Shown here piece after piece: positions 32,582 to 41,296 of a stretch of DNA of 43,311 nucleotides. Where the stretch lies: assembly GCA_012839215.1 (NCBI GenBank), contig DUNV01000009.1:1-43311 (forward strand), in the 5' to 3' direction. The notes beneath the pieces were generated by a model. The model was not told the DNA's origin and ran no database searches. It saw only the letters and a list, made by a program, of their open reading frames with translations. Position 1 is the first letter of the stretch, and each line of letters starts with the position of its first letter. The translations under genes were made by a program, and so were the position numbers. This stretch comes from Bacillota bacterium. GTDB taxonomy: Bacteria > Bacillota > Dethiobacteria > DTU022 > UBA8154.

Positions 32582-33745
32582 CTAGCAGTTGGTCTGGCGG
32601 ACAATGTTTGCCATGGCGGCAATAGCCTGATCGATATCCTCGTTTGTGTTAAAGGGACCAGGGCTGAAACGAACCGCCCCAGCATCACCCGTCCCTAAAT
32701 CGGCATGGACAAAAGGGGCGCAATGCAGGCCGGTACGCACAGCAATGCCGTAATCGCCATCTAAAATATCGCCAACATCCCCGGCCTCCAACCCCCCAAT
32801 GGTACAGGTCAGCACGGGAACAGTTTCTTTCCCTGGTGGCGGACTATGGATCACCACTCCCTCAATGGAACTTAGGCCCCGATATAAACGCCTGATCAGG
32901 GCCATTTCTTTTTGCCAAAAACAACTGTAATCCTTCTCCTCGAGGTAATCAAGTCCCGCGGAAAGGCCAAAAATTCCCATAAGATTGAGTGTACCGGCTT
33001 CCAGCCGGTGGGGAAAATCCTGTGTATGGATTAGACTTTTAGATTCGATGCCCGTTCCGCCAAAGCGCGTTGCCCGGATATCGAGCTGGGGCGAAAGGAT
33101 TAGCCCACCGCTGCCGCTCGGCCCCAGGAGAGCCTTATGGCCGGTAAAAGCAATAGCGCTAATGCCCCAGCCAGACATATCAATGGGCAGATGGCCTGCA
33201 CTTTGTGCCACATCCAACAATAAGGGGACTCCCCGGGAGCGACAAAGAGCTGCTATTTCAACAACCGGTTGAACGCTGCCCAGAACATTGGAGGCATGGC
33301 ATACGATCACCAACCTGGTGTTGGGCTCCAGGGCCTTGGCAATTTCCTGTGGATCGATCAGGCCATTGCCATCAAAGGGAATGAGATCATAGTCTAGCCA
33401 TCCCAGTTCTTTTAGGTGATAAAGGGGGCGCAGCACAGAATTATGCTCCAGCCGCGTGGAAACAACATGGTCACCCGGGCGGATCAATCCCAAAATGGCC
33501 ATGTTCAAGGCCTCTGTCGCATTGGATGTAAAAATAACACGCCCCGGATCAGGGGCAGAGAAAAAGCGGGCCAATTTCTGTCTTGCCTTCCAGACCTGCT
33601 CATCCGCTTCGACGGCCAGATCATAGCCCCCCCGCCCCGGGGATACTCCCAGGCGGATATAGGTTTCCAGCATCCTATCCAGCATTCCCCGGGGCTTGGG
33701 GAAAGATGTTGCTGCATTATCGAGGTAAATTATTCTCTCGTCCAT
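32582..33745 (-). CDS. Cysteine desulfurase family protein (TIGR01977 / EF2568 type)
   Basis: A class V PLP enzyme of 387 residues: IYLDNAATSFPKP at the N-terminus, the early TSNATEALNMAI, EHNSVLRPL, the DVAQSAGHLPID strand, the PLP lysine in FTGHKALLGPSGSGG, and the C-terminal cysteine in VRTGLHCAPFVHADLGT followed by VRFSPGPFNTNEDID. This block order is that of TIGR01977, NifS-like proteins that co-occur with orphan SelD and selenium-dependent molybdenum hydroxylases in some genomes. ATG 33745 is chosen for GGAGAAGG. It is third in a run after a molybdenum hydroxylase and a DsrC-like protein, so it may mobilise sulfur or selenium for that enzyme. Confidence 0.88.
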   Translation of the reverse strand: MDERIIYLDNAATSFPKPRGMLDRMLETYIRLGVSPGRGGYDLAVEADEQVWKARQKLARFFSAPDPGRVIFTSNATEALNMAILGLIRPGDHVVSTRLEHNSVLRPLYHLKELGWLDYDLIPFDGNGLIDPQEIAKALEPNTRLVIVCHASNVLGSVQPVVEIAALCRSRGVPLLLDVAQSAGHLPIDMSGWGISAIAFTGHKALLGPSGSGGLILSPQLDIRATRFGGTGIESKSLIHTQDFPHRLEAGTLNLMGIFGLSAGLDYLEEKDYSCFWQKEMALIRRLYRGLSSIEGVVIHSPPPGKETVPVLTCTIGGLEAGDVGDILDGDYGIAVRTGLHCAPFVHADLGTGDAGAVRFSPGPFNTNEDIDQAIAAMANIVRQTNC

Positions 33746-33848
33746 ACCCTTCTCCATTCCGGCGGGGGTTCCCGTACCTCCCCCCCAAAGGGTGCTTTCC
33801 GGGGAAGGCGCATGACAGGGTTGCCTTTAGTATAAAATATTCCCTTTA

Positions 33849-34217
33849 TCAGAGACAATTCTTAGGATTGGGTAATCCGGCAATACGGCGGGCACCGCGC
33901 TTGATACCATCTGGGAAAAGCCTCTCAATTTGCAGCAGGCTGAGGGAGGAGCCTTTCGTTAGCTCCCGGTTGAGCGGTGCCCGGCCGTTATAGTCGTAGA
34001 ACTCCCGCAGGAAACAGATTACCCTCCAGTGATCCTCCCCTAGCGATGCCAGGCCGCTTTCCTGAGCCAGGGCCTCGGCAATTTCCTTGTTCCAGTCTCC
34101 CGATGCCCAGAGGAAGCCCTCCCTATCGAAAAGCACCTCATGCCCGGCTATTGTCCGCATATGTTTACGGGGGGATCCACCTGGCTGATCGGGGTTGGGT
34201 TGATCAGGATTGTACAC
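33849..34217 (-). CDS. DsrC/TusE-like sulfur-carrier protein with a single C-terminal cysteine
   Basis: 122 residues with the DsrC/TusE pattern: IAGHEVLFDREGFL, the helical NKEIAEALAQESGL, DHWRVICFLREFY, LNRELTK and the C-terminal arm GARRIAGLPNPKNCL. The penultimate Cys121, which carries the persulfide in DsrC and TusE, is present. The second arm cysteine of true DsrC is Arg110, as expected for TusE-type carriers. GTG start with GGAGGCGAG upstream. It begins 21 bp after the molybdenum hydroxylase stop and is followed by a cysteine desulfurase gene. No tusBCD or dsrAB is present, so a tRNA-thiolation or sulfite-reduction role is not supported here. Confidence 0.88.
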   Translation of the reverse strand: MYNPDQPNPDQPGGSPRKHMRTIAGHEVLFDREGFLWASGDWNKEIAEALAQESGLASLGEDHWRVICFLREFYDYNGRAPLNRELTKGSSLSLLQIERLFPDGIKRGARRIAGLPNPKNCL

Positions 34218-34238
34218 TTATCTCGCCTCCCCCAATTT

Positions 34239-36890
34239 TTAGTTCTTTTGTGCCAGGGCCTCCTTGACCTTTGCTGCTGTTGCCGGAAGCTCGCAAATCC
34301 AAACGCCAACGGCGTCTTTGATAGCGCTGATGACAGCCGGGGCGGTGGGAACCATCGTCATCTCGCCAACACCGACAGAGCCCTTGGTGCCCCTTGCCCG
34401 CGGCGTTTCCCTGATGATCAGTTCCATATCGAATGATGTTTTGATGCTGGGGAACTTGAATGTAGCCCAGTCTTTGGTCTGCCCGGCAATGTATTCTTCG
34501 CGCAGGGCATAGCCTGCGCCCATGTCCGCGCCGCCTTCTAGTTGGCCTTCGAAGTTCTGTGGATGGATCACCGGGCCGCCATCGACTGCTGTAGTCATTT
34601 TGACGATCCTGACTTCGCCCGTTTCTGTGTTTACTTCCACTTCGGCCATCTGCAAGGCATGTATCTGCGATTCGAAAGCTGCTCCCTGGCCGGTTTGTGG
34701 ATCCATCGGGCCCCTGTCCACAGTGGCCTTGGTACCCACATAGCGGGCGGAGCGCCCGGCCTGTTCCAGTTCAGACCTCGTTGTAGCTCCTGTTTCTTCC
34801 ATCACTTGCTTAAGTTGTTCGAGGGCATTGATCATTGCACCGCCGACCATATAGGTGATACGGCTGGCAGCAGCCGGCCCTGTTTGTGTCGTCAGGCCTG
34901 TATCCCTGGTGGAAAGACGGATTTTATCAATGGGGATGTTCATAAAATCAGAGGCCAACTGGGTAAACATGGAATCATTACCTTCTCCGGGATCGGCTGC
35001 GGCGGCAAAAATGGTCAATCCGCCATCGGCATCGAGTTCCACAGCGGCAACGGCCTGATCCCCCGGGCCTCCTATGCCGAAGGCACCGGCGGCCAATCCC
35101 ACGCCCCGTCGCAAGACGCCGTTTTTAAATTCCCGGGCCTCACGGCAGCTGCGTTCGTAGTGTGGACGTATGGCCTCGCAGAGTTCAGGAAAGGGCCATT
35201 CTGTAACTTCGTTCCCGGTGGATTTCGTCTGCCCGGGCTGCAGTGAATTGAGCAGGCGGAATTCCAGGGGATCTATCTTCATTTCTTCTGCCAACATGTT
35301 GATAGAACATTCGAGGGCAAAGTGTGCCTGGGGCGGGCCGGCGCCGCGGGCGGCAGACCCCCAGGGGTTGTTGGTGTAAACAAGGCGGCATAGTGCATCG
35401 ACGTTGGGTATGTTATAGGAACCGGAGAGCATCAAAAGGGCGCGCTCGATGATAACGTGCCCAATGGAGTTGTATGCACCATTATCCACGATGGTATAGA
35501 AACGGTAACCGGTAATTTTCCCATCCTTGTCCGCACCCATGGTAACATCCATATGGAAGGGGTGACGTTTCGGGCCCATTTCCATAGATTCCTTCAGGCT
35601 GGGAATATAGCGCACAGGTTGCCGGAAATGCACTGCCGCCCCGGCGGTGATGCCTTCGGAGGTGATTTCTGCCTTGATGCCAAATTGCCCGCCGGAATAG
35701 GCTTCCACATAACGCATATCTTCCCAGTCCAGGGCTTCCTGCAGCATGGCCAGGTGCTGGTGAATATCTATACTGCGCCCGACAACAACTAATTGGGCAT
35801 CTTCACCCTCGCCATCGAAATATGCCACACAGGCCTCCGGTTCCAAAGGGGCCTGGTGGTTCACCTGTGTCACAAAACGGCCGTTGATCACCGTGGCCGA
35901 TCCGGCCAGTGCTTTTTGGGCGTCCCCCTTGATCTGGCGCTGGGTATGGACCAGGTTGGGCAGATCATGAATCTGTACCGCACCTTCGGCCAGGGCTTCC
36001 TGGGGCGAGCCCAAAACAGGCAGGGGTTCATACTCGACCTTGACGGCCCGAACTGCCGCAATGGCCTGGTCGCGGGTTCTTGCTGCAACGACCGCCACAG
36101 GATCACCGATATAGCGGACCTTGTCCTCACAGATAACCGGACGATCATCAAAAATCATTTTGAGGCGGTTTGTGCCCTTGATATCCTTTGCTGTCATCAC
36201 CCCAACCACGCCCGGCATTTGCAGCGCTTCCGAGGGGTCAATCCCTAGAATTCGGGCATGGGCATGTGGGCTGCGCACTGCCGCTATTTCCAGTGCCCCG
36301 GGGATGATAATATCCGCTGTAAATTGCGCCGTTCCACAGGCTTTGGCCAGTGCCGAGGGGCGGGGGTGTGAAACACCCAGCTTGGGGCCATGCGGATCGG
36401 GACGCACATCCTCCGGGGTAATTTCGCCGCGCAAAAAGCGGGCTGCCAACCTAACAGCATCAAAAATTTTGACATAGCCTGTGCAGCGGCAGAGGTTGCG
36501 TTGTAACGCTTTTTTAATTTCTTCGGTGCCCGGATCCGGATTTTCATCCAGCAGTGCTTTAGTAGCCATGATCATACCGGGCGTGCAAAAGCCACACTGG
36601 ATTGCGCCGGAAAGGACAAACGCCTCCTGGATGAGATGCGGGTTCTCGGGCGTGCCCAGGCCCTCTACAGTGATAACCTCGGCGCCTTCGAGCTTAGTAA
36701 CTTTAAGCAGACAAGATCTTTCCGCCTTGCCATTGACGATTACTGTGCAGGCCCCACACTGGCCAGCCTTATCACAGGATTGCTTGGTACCGGTCAGATG
36801 TAATTCATCCCGGAGCAAATCGAGCAGGGTAAGTCCCGATCCTGCAACTACCTCCCTGGAAATGCCATTTATCTTCAGTTGCACTTTCAA
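34239..36890 (-). CDS. Fused [2Fe-2S]/molybdopterin aldehyde-oxidoreductase-type molybdenum hydroxylase
   Basis: 883 residues, one chain as in Desulfovibrio gigas MOP: a plant-type [2Fe-2S] domain (Cys39, 45, 48, 60), an alpha-helical second cluster domain (Cys99, 102 and Cys134, 136 in NLCRCTGY), then the two Mo-binding domains (RPSALAKACGTAQFTADI near 178; NHQAPLEPEACVAYF; TNNPWGSAARGAGPPQ) and the catalytic glutamate Glu843 in GSVGVGEMTM. There is no FAD domain, so electrons must pass to a separate acceptor. The first cluster loop is CX5C, where MOP has CX4C. Such enzymes need a sulfido (or selenido) ligand on Mo. Substrate could be an aldehyde or a heterocycle. A DsrC-like protein follows in 21 bp. 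Confidence 0.93.
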   Translation of the reverse strand: MKVQLKINGISREVVAGSGLTLLDLLRDELHLTGTKQSCDKAGQCGACTVIVNGKAERSCLLKVTKLEGAEVITVEGLGTPENPHLIQEAFVLSGAIQCGFCTPGMIMATKALLDENPDPGTEEIKKALQRNLCRCTGYVKIFDAVRLAARFLRGEITPEDVRPDPHGPKLGVSHPRPSALAKACGTAQFTADIIIPGALEIAAVRSPHAHARILGIDPSEALQMPGVVGVMTAKDIKGTNRLKMIFDDRPVICEDKVRYIGDPVAVVAARTRDQAIAAVRAVKVEYEPLPVLGSPQEALAEGAVQIHDLPNLVHTQRQIKGDAQKALAGSATVINGRFVTQVNHQAPLEPEACVAYFDGEGEDAQLVVVGRSIDIHQHLAMLQEALDWEDMRYVEAYSGGQFGIKAEITSEGITAGAAVHFRQPVRYIPSLKESMEMGPKRHPFHMDVTMGADKDGKITGYRFYTIVDNGAYNSIGHVIIERALLMLSGSYNIPNVDALCRLVYTNNPWGSAARGAGPPQAHFALECSINMLAEEMKIDPLEFRLLNSLQPGQTKSTGNEVTEWPFPELCEAIRPHYERSCREAREFKNGVLRRGVGLAAGAFGIGGPGDQAVAAVELDADGGLTIFAAAADPGEGNDSMFTQLASDFMNIPIDKIRLSTRDTGLTTQTGPAAASRITYMVGGAMINALEQLKQVMEETGATTRSELEQAGRSARYVGTKATVDRGPMDPQTGQGAAFESQIHALQMAEVEVNTETGEVRIVKMTTAVDGGPVIHPQNFEGQLEGGADMGAGYALREEYIAGQTKDWATFKFPSIKTSFDMELIIRETPRARGTKGSVGVGEMTMVPTAPAVISAIKDAVGVWICELPATAAKVKEALAQKN

Positions 36891-36975
36891 TATGGTCCCT
36901 CCAATCTTGTTGACACTTCAGCGGGCATTAGGCACGGCGGCAACACCATCAAAAACCGCCATCTCTGTAGTTGGT

Positions 36976-37006
36976 TGCGGGCAACACTACTAAAGTGTTG
37001 CCCGCA
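36976..37006. other. Perfect 13-bp hairpin between the nitrilase and molybdenum hydroxylase genes
   Basis: TGCGGGCAACACT (36976-36988) pairs perfectly with AGTGTTGCCCGCA (36994-37006) across a 5-base loop. Neither strand has a real U-run after it. It could be an attenuator, an mRNA-processing or stability element, or an inefficient terminator splitting the run into two transcripts. The rest of the 205-bp gap holds no gene. Confidence 0.7.
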
Positions 37007-37095
37007 TTTAGGCTGCTTACAATACTACCTGCTCTGTCTTCATTATGGCCCCTGCTTTTCAACCCGCTTGCTGCATTATCTGCCTCTTGGGCAGC

Positions 37096-38181
37096 CTATT
37101 CCTCAGCCTTATCGGCCAGCTTGGATTCCAGCCAGGCAATACGCTTATTCAGGGCATCGATTTCTGTGTCATATTGGGGCATAAACCCTCCCCCCTCCAG
37201 CCGTTCCATGGGAACTGTGGGGGAATATGGCTGCTCACGACGTACGAGTGCCAGAACATCCCGGCGATCATAAATGCCTAGTATATTTGCATCGGCCTTG
37301 GCCATGGGGATAAGGCTCAGATCAATATCATGATAGACAATGCCTTTGGCCTCATAAAGTGGCTCGGTGACAATGTTACCGAAGGGATCGACCACACAGC
37401 TGCCGCCGACACTCATATGGAAGTTATTGTTGCCATAGGTATCTTCGGGAACATCATCCGGGGAGACATAGGGGGCAGCAAGCACAGCCCAGCATCTTGC
37501 CGAAACGCAAAGCGATTGGGTCATAGCCAGCATAACCGGCTTGACAATGCTCATTCCCGGCCAGAGGGCAGTATGAACCTGTACACCTTCAACCGCCAGA
37601 TGTTGTTTGAGGAGAGGCTGGAAATGTTCCCCACAGATTAACCCGCCTATTCTGCCCAGGGGTGTATCAAACAGTGGGATATTATCACAGGGTTCCACCG
37701 TGGTTACGTCACCACGGGTATGGAAAAACAGCTCGTTAATAGTGATACAAAGTTTTCTATGTGTTCCCAGTACCTTGCCGTCAGGCCCCACATAAAGAAT
37801 GGCATTGTACATGCGGCCATCGTAAACAGGGTCCCTTTCATTCATGCCCATGACGACATAACATCCGGCTCTTTGGGCCGCGGCACAGATGGCCTCGCTC
37901 TCCGGGCCTGGTATAATCGGGGAATTAACCAGGTATTGTTTCCAAAGGAAGAAAAACTCTTTGGCATTGTCCATGCTGGATATATCCATGGAATAGTGGG
38001 GGTAACCAGGGAGAAAAGTTTCAGGGAAAACGACGAGTTTGGCACCGTTTCTACCTGCTTCCTCGATCAGGCTTACTGCTCTGGCAAGGGTAGCATTGAC
38101 ATCGAAGAATTCAGGCCTGTTAACATAAACAGGGCTCTCCTGGACCGCGGCAACCTTGTACGCAGGATATTCCTTGAACAT
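37096..38181 (-). CDS. Nitrilase-family carbon-nitrogen hydrolase
   Basis: 361 residues. The nitrilase triad is present: Glu54 in LVVFPETFLPGYP, Lys143 in GTHRKLCI and Cys183 in GRIGGLICGEHFQP, plus the structural second glutamate Glu150. YPHYSMDISS after the first motif and the late SPDDVPEDTYGNNNF match true nitrilases and cyanide hydratases more than amidases. The residue after the cysteine is Gly, where many nitrilases have Trp (CWEN). The C-terminus has a heptad-like helix ending in KLADKAEE. ATG 38181 follows AAGGAGG. It would convert a nitrile to its acid and ammonia; substrate unknown. It lies between a membrane-protein gene and the molybdenum hydroxylase gene. Confidence 0.88.
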   Translation of the reverse strand: MFKEYPAYKVAAVQESPVYVNRPEFFDVNATLARAVSLIEEAGRNGAKLVVFPETFLPGYPHYSMDISSMDNAKEFFFLWKQYLVNSPIIPGPESEAICAAAQRAGCYVVMGMNERDPVYDGRMYNAILYVGPDGKVLGTHRKLCITINELFFHTRGDVTTVEPCDNIPLFDTPLGRIGGLICGEHFQPLLKQHLAVEGVQVHTALWPGMSIVKPVMLAMTQSLCVSARCWAVLAAPYVSPDDVPEDTYGNNNFHMSVGGSCVVDPFGNIVTEPLYEAKGIVYHDIDLSLIPMAKADANILGIYDRRDVLALVRREQPYSPTVPMERLEGGGFMPQYDTEIDALNKRIAWLESKLADKAEE

Positions 38182-38329
38182 TCGACAACCTCCTTGTCTT
38201 GTTATGAAATGATCACGATAAGTTTGTTTCCAGTGGGAATCCACCGCCGAATTTTTGTTCCCGGATTTTGATCGATAGGCATCAACTTCTTCCCACGCTG
38301 CATTTACCAGCTTAGACGGCAGGCCCTAT

Positions 38330-39448
38330 CTATGGGGATGGTTCGCCGTCCGGCGGGGCCAGCGGGGGCAGGGGCCAAAACTGGAACAGATCACCATATG
38401 CCGCCCACATGGGGAACAACAAGGCCAGCATCATTGTATTGGTGGCAAATAGATCATCGGGATAAACCATTGCATCGCCAAACTTCCAGAGGCAAAATGC
38501 CCGAATACCATAATTACCAACAATTGCTATCACTATGGCCAAAACAATATTAAGAAAACCCCCTGCAGCTGACTTTATTGTATTTCCCGGCCACAGCTGG
38601 AAAAGCGTCAGGAGCAGTAGAACCCCAAAGATAAAGGATACCGCATAGGACATAAATGTTAGTGGCTCAATTTTCAGCAGATGAATGCCTATGGCTAGCA
38701 GGATATAACCCAGGATCAGGCATGAGGCCGACACAACAACTCCAAAAAGTGGTTGCTTCATCTTAAGTTTGGTAAAAGGCCACATCCCCAGTGCTGCAAA
38801 CATCCACAGGAAATCGACCGAACAAACTGTATAGGCGGCAGCATGTTCCCAGGGAATGGGCCCACTGGGTGCGGGCAAACCGAAAAGGGGGCCACCAGCC
38901 TGGTAAAAAGGTACAGCTGCAATAGGTGAAGGAGAAACCCCCGCAGGATATGATAATAGATTAAAATTGAATAGTTGGGTCAAACACAGCGCGATCAGGT
39001 AACCGAAAATAATGAAAAGAAAACCTGCCGCCGGGAGGGAAAGCTTATTAAATGGCCAAAAGCCAAAGGCGAGAAAGAGAAAAAACATAGTAATAACTGC
39101 CACAATAGTATAAATGGTCAGATAGGGATGAAGAACACCCCCTCCAATAAAATTGATGAGGAAATAGCTTATCAGTAGTCCCCCTGAGAGTGCAAAGACT
39201 AGAAGCACCACTCCTTTAAAGGGCTGGGGAACGTGTTCAATTGATATGAATCCGCCTCCCCACAGTGCACCGATAACAATAAATAGGCCAATACAGGACA
39301 TAACGTAGTAACCTAAAAAGCCCGTAAACACCTCGATACTAAAACTGCTGGCAATAATAAAGGAGAATAGAAAAGTTACGATCAAAGTAAATAATCCACG
39401 TCCAGGTTGCCTAGCCGCCCATGGTGCTTTTAAAAATTGATCACCCAC
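38330..39448 (-). CDS. Unrecognised multi-pass membrane protein with internal WP-motif repeats
   Basis: I do not recognise a family. The 372 residues form about ten hydrophobic helices. A module recurs: two helices joined by a short loop with a Trp-Pro motif, seen as FGFWPFNKLS (near 130), LGMWPFTKLK (near 224), FQLWPGNTIK (near 290) and FQFWPLPPL (near 360), each but the last followed by a Gly-containing helix (FIIFGYLIA, LILGYILLA, LAIVIAIVG). An earlier PQPFKG loop near 75 may be a further copy. The last two form a W-P-rich C-terminus. GTG start at 39448 has a modest AGG site. It lies between nitrilase and symporter genes, so a transport or sensing role for the same substrate is plausible. 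Confidence 0.75.
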   Translation of the reverse strand: MGDQFLKAPWAARQPGRGLFTLIVTFLFSFIIASSFSIEVFTGFLGYYVMSCIGLFIVIGALWGGGFISIEHVPQPFKGVVLLVFALSGGLLISYFLINFIGGGVLHPYLTIYTIVAVITMFFLFLAFGFWPFNKLSLPAAGFLFIIFGYLIALCLTQLFNFNLLSYPAGVSPSPIAAVPFYQAGGPLFGLPAPSGPIPWEHAAAYTVCSVDFLWMFAALGMWPFTKLKMKQPLFGVVVSASCLILGYILLAIGIHLLKIEPLTFMSYAVSFIFGVLLLLTLFQLWPGNTIKSAAGGFLNIVLAIVIAIVGNYGIRAFCLWKFGDAMVYPDDLFATNTMMLALLFPMWAAYGDLFQFWPLPPLAPPDGEPSP

Positions 39449-39476
39449 TACCTATAACCGCCTTTCTTTTAAATTT

Positions 39477-39488
39477 CCACGATCGTGG
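39477..39488. promoter_or_regulatory. Perfect 12-bp palindrome upstream of the repeat membrane protein
   Basis: CCACGATCGTGG lies 29 bp upstream of the GTG start in the 301-bp gap to the symporter gene. It could be an operator. No further copy was noticed in the window. Confidence 0.3.
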
Positions 39489-39671
39489 AGGCTAACCCGT
39501 TTCCCAAAAATACCCCATCCATCGCAATCCTACCCCAGACATCAGATTAGCTATCCATTTACCACCCCTCTCAACATGAAGATGATCCAACTGCATAGAC
39601 CTTATTTCCGCATTTCCTTGCTGCTATGCCGTTGAAACTTTTTTCACAGTGGCATCAATGAAAGGTAGGCT

Positions 39672-39711
39672 CCGGTGGCAGCAAGCCTGTGTTTTATGCT
39701 GCTACCACCGG
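39672..39711 (-). terminator. Hairpin downstream of the symporter gene
   Basis: CCGGTGG-CAGC and GCTGCTACCACCGG form a stem of 11-12 bp with one bulge and outer AGGCT/AGCCT pairs (39667-39720). It begins about 30 bp after the symporter stop. There is no U-run, so termination may be partial. The rest of the gap 39449-39749 shows no convincing gene. Confidence 0.45.
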
Positions 39712-39749
39712 AAAAAGCCTATTCAACAATAATCTATGCGTCTGCCTGG

Positions 39750-41216
39750 CTACATATTAATGGTAGCAGTCTTTGTTTCCCTAACCAGAAAACCCTTTTC
39801 ACCGGGGATTAGCAGATTAAGCCCGACACCGAGGACTAAAGTAATGACCAGGCTCAGGTAGGTTGCACCAAACCATTCGGGTGCCCCCAGCGCCGCGGGG
39901 AGGCCAGTGTATTCCCAGACAAAGCATGCTACCAGGGAAACAATCATTGTATAGAAGGCAACGTTAGAATTCCTTTTCCAGTAAAGCCCAATAACCATCA
40001 TAACGACAAGGGGAATTCCCAAAGCAAAGATAAAGAGTCCGGCCAACAACATATGCGGGAGATAAAATGCCGGTATTATTGCCGCCGCGCCAACAACAAC
40101 GATCAACAATCTGCTGAGAAAGGGCACTGCTTTATGTTTGTTGGGGGATTTGGAAAGGACAAGATAAAGATCATTAACAATAATTTGGCTGATGCCCATC
40201 GTACAACGTGCCCAGGTAGATAGGACAGCAATTAAAAAGGCAGCCAACACGAGGATCACGACAAAAGTAGGCAAATATGTCAGCAACATCGTCATACCAG
40301 CCATTTTGGGGCCCTCGGCAGCAAATTGGGGTATTGTCCAGGCTGCAAGCCCAAAGGCTATTGTAAAAAAAGCAAAGGGGGTATTGACCAACAAAGCTAT
40401 AAAACTGGACTTCTTTGCTGAAGTAGTATCCTTGGTGGCAAGAATATATTGCACAACCCCCTGATCGGTGAGCACTGTCAAAGTCTGCCCGATTGTTATT
40501 GCCAGGGCAAAACCCAGAATAAGGTTAAGATCTTTGGGCCAAAAGCTGAGGAAATCTGAAAGCCCCTGGCTATTATAAAAGGCATCGACACCTGCCCAAC
40601 CAGCGGGAAGCTTTAACGTTACGATAATAAAAGCAGCTACAACGGCTGCATACATTAAAATAGTGTTCACAATATTTAAGTAAGTCACCTGCCACATACC
40701 CGAAATCAACAAATAAATTAGTGCACAAATCATAAAGAAAATAAGGGCGGTATGGACATCGATCCCCGTGACAATGGCCGTAATTATTGCCCCGCCCTGG
40801 GTCTCCAAAGATAAGAGGGCAAAGCAGAAGACCATCCCGATAATGGAAGTCATAACCCTCGTTTTCAGATCGTATATATTGGCGAAGATTTCCTGAATAG
40901 TGTTAAATCCCATTTTACGATAAACCGCTGCCAGAAAACATCCCAATATAATGAAGTAGAAACCCGTGGGAACCGTATACCAAAATGTAAGAATTCCAAA
41001 TGTGGCGGCCGACTCCATATAGCCGGCACAGTGAAGCGCCCCAATAGCAGAAACACCCATAGTAACTCCTGCTAGCCAGGGGCTGAGCTTTTTATCCCCA
41101 TAAAGATAGCTGTCACCGCTCTTGCCAAGTCCCTTTCTTAGCACAAAAATACCGATAATAATCGATAAACCTATTATGTAGACCAGTACTCCAGTTAAAA
41201 TGTCCCATCTTAACAT
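39750..41216 (-). CDS. Sodium:solute symporter (SSS) family protein
   Basis: 488 residues with about 13 transmembrane helices. SSS features are SYLYGDKKLSPWLAGVTMGVSAIGA near residues 36-60, the NTIQEIFANIYDLKTR loop near 106, TDQGVVQYILATKDTTSAKK near 250, and the STWARCTMGISQIIVNDLY helix near 345. Family members import proline, pantothenate, acetate, nucleobases or other solutes with sodium. This sequence does not tell me which. ATG 41216 is chosen for GGAGG seven bases upstream. A 31-residue hydrophobic protein is encoded just upstream, as often seen for symporter small accessory proteins. Confidence 0.9.
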   Translation of the reverse strand: MLRWDILTGVLVYIIGLSIIIGIFVLRKGLGKSGDSYLYGDKKLSPWLAGVTMGVSAIGALHCAGYMESAATFGILTFWYTVPTGFYFIILGCFLAAVYRKMGFNTIQEIFANIYDLKTRVMTSIIGMVFCFALLSLETQGGAIITAIVTGIDVHTALIFFMICALIYLLISGMWQVTYLNIVNTILMYAAVVAAFIIVTLKLPAGWAGVDAFYNSQGLSDFLSFWPKDLNLILGFALAITIGQTLTVLTDQGVVQYILATKDTTSAKKSSFIALLVNTPFAFFTIAFGLAAWTIPQFAAEGPKMAGMTMLLTYLPTFVVILVLAAFLIAVLSTWARCTMGISQIIVNDLYLVLSKSPNKHKAVPFLSRLLIVVVGAAAIIPAFYLPHMLLAGLFIFALGIPLVVMMVIGLYWKRNSNVAFYTMIVSLVACFVWEYTGLPAALGAPEWFGATYLSLVITLVLGVGLNLLIPGEKGFLVRETKTATINM

Positions 41217-41296
41217 TTGCAAACCTCCAATATTTAAAGAATTTTAACAACTTTTACCGCAAGCCTCTGATAAAGTAGGAACATTTCTTACTGGAA

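Noticed and set aside
34542-35246. Open frame of 234 codons on the plus strand
   Set aside because: Antisense to the molybdenum hydroxylase gene, no ribosome site, and no recognisable motif; it exists because of the codon use of the real gene.
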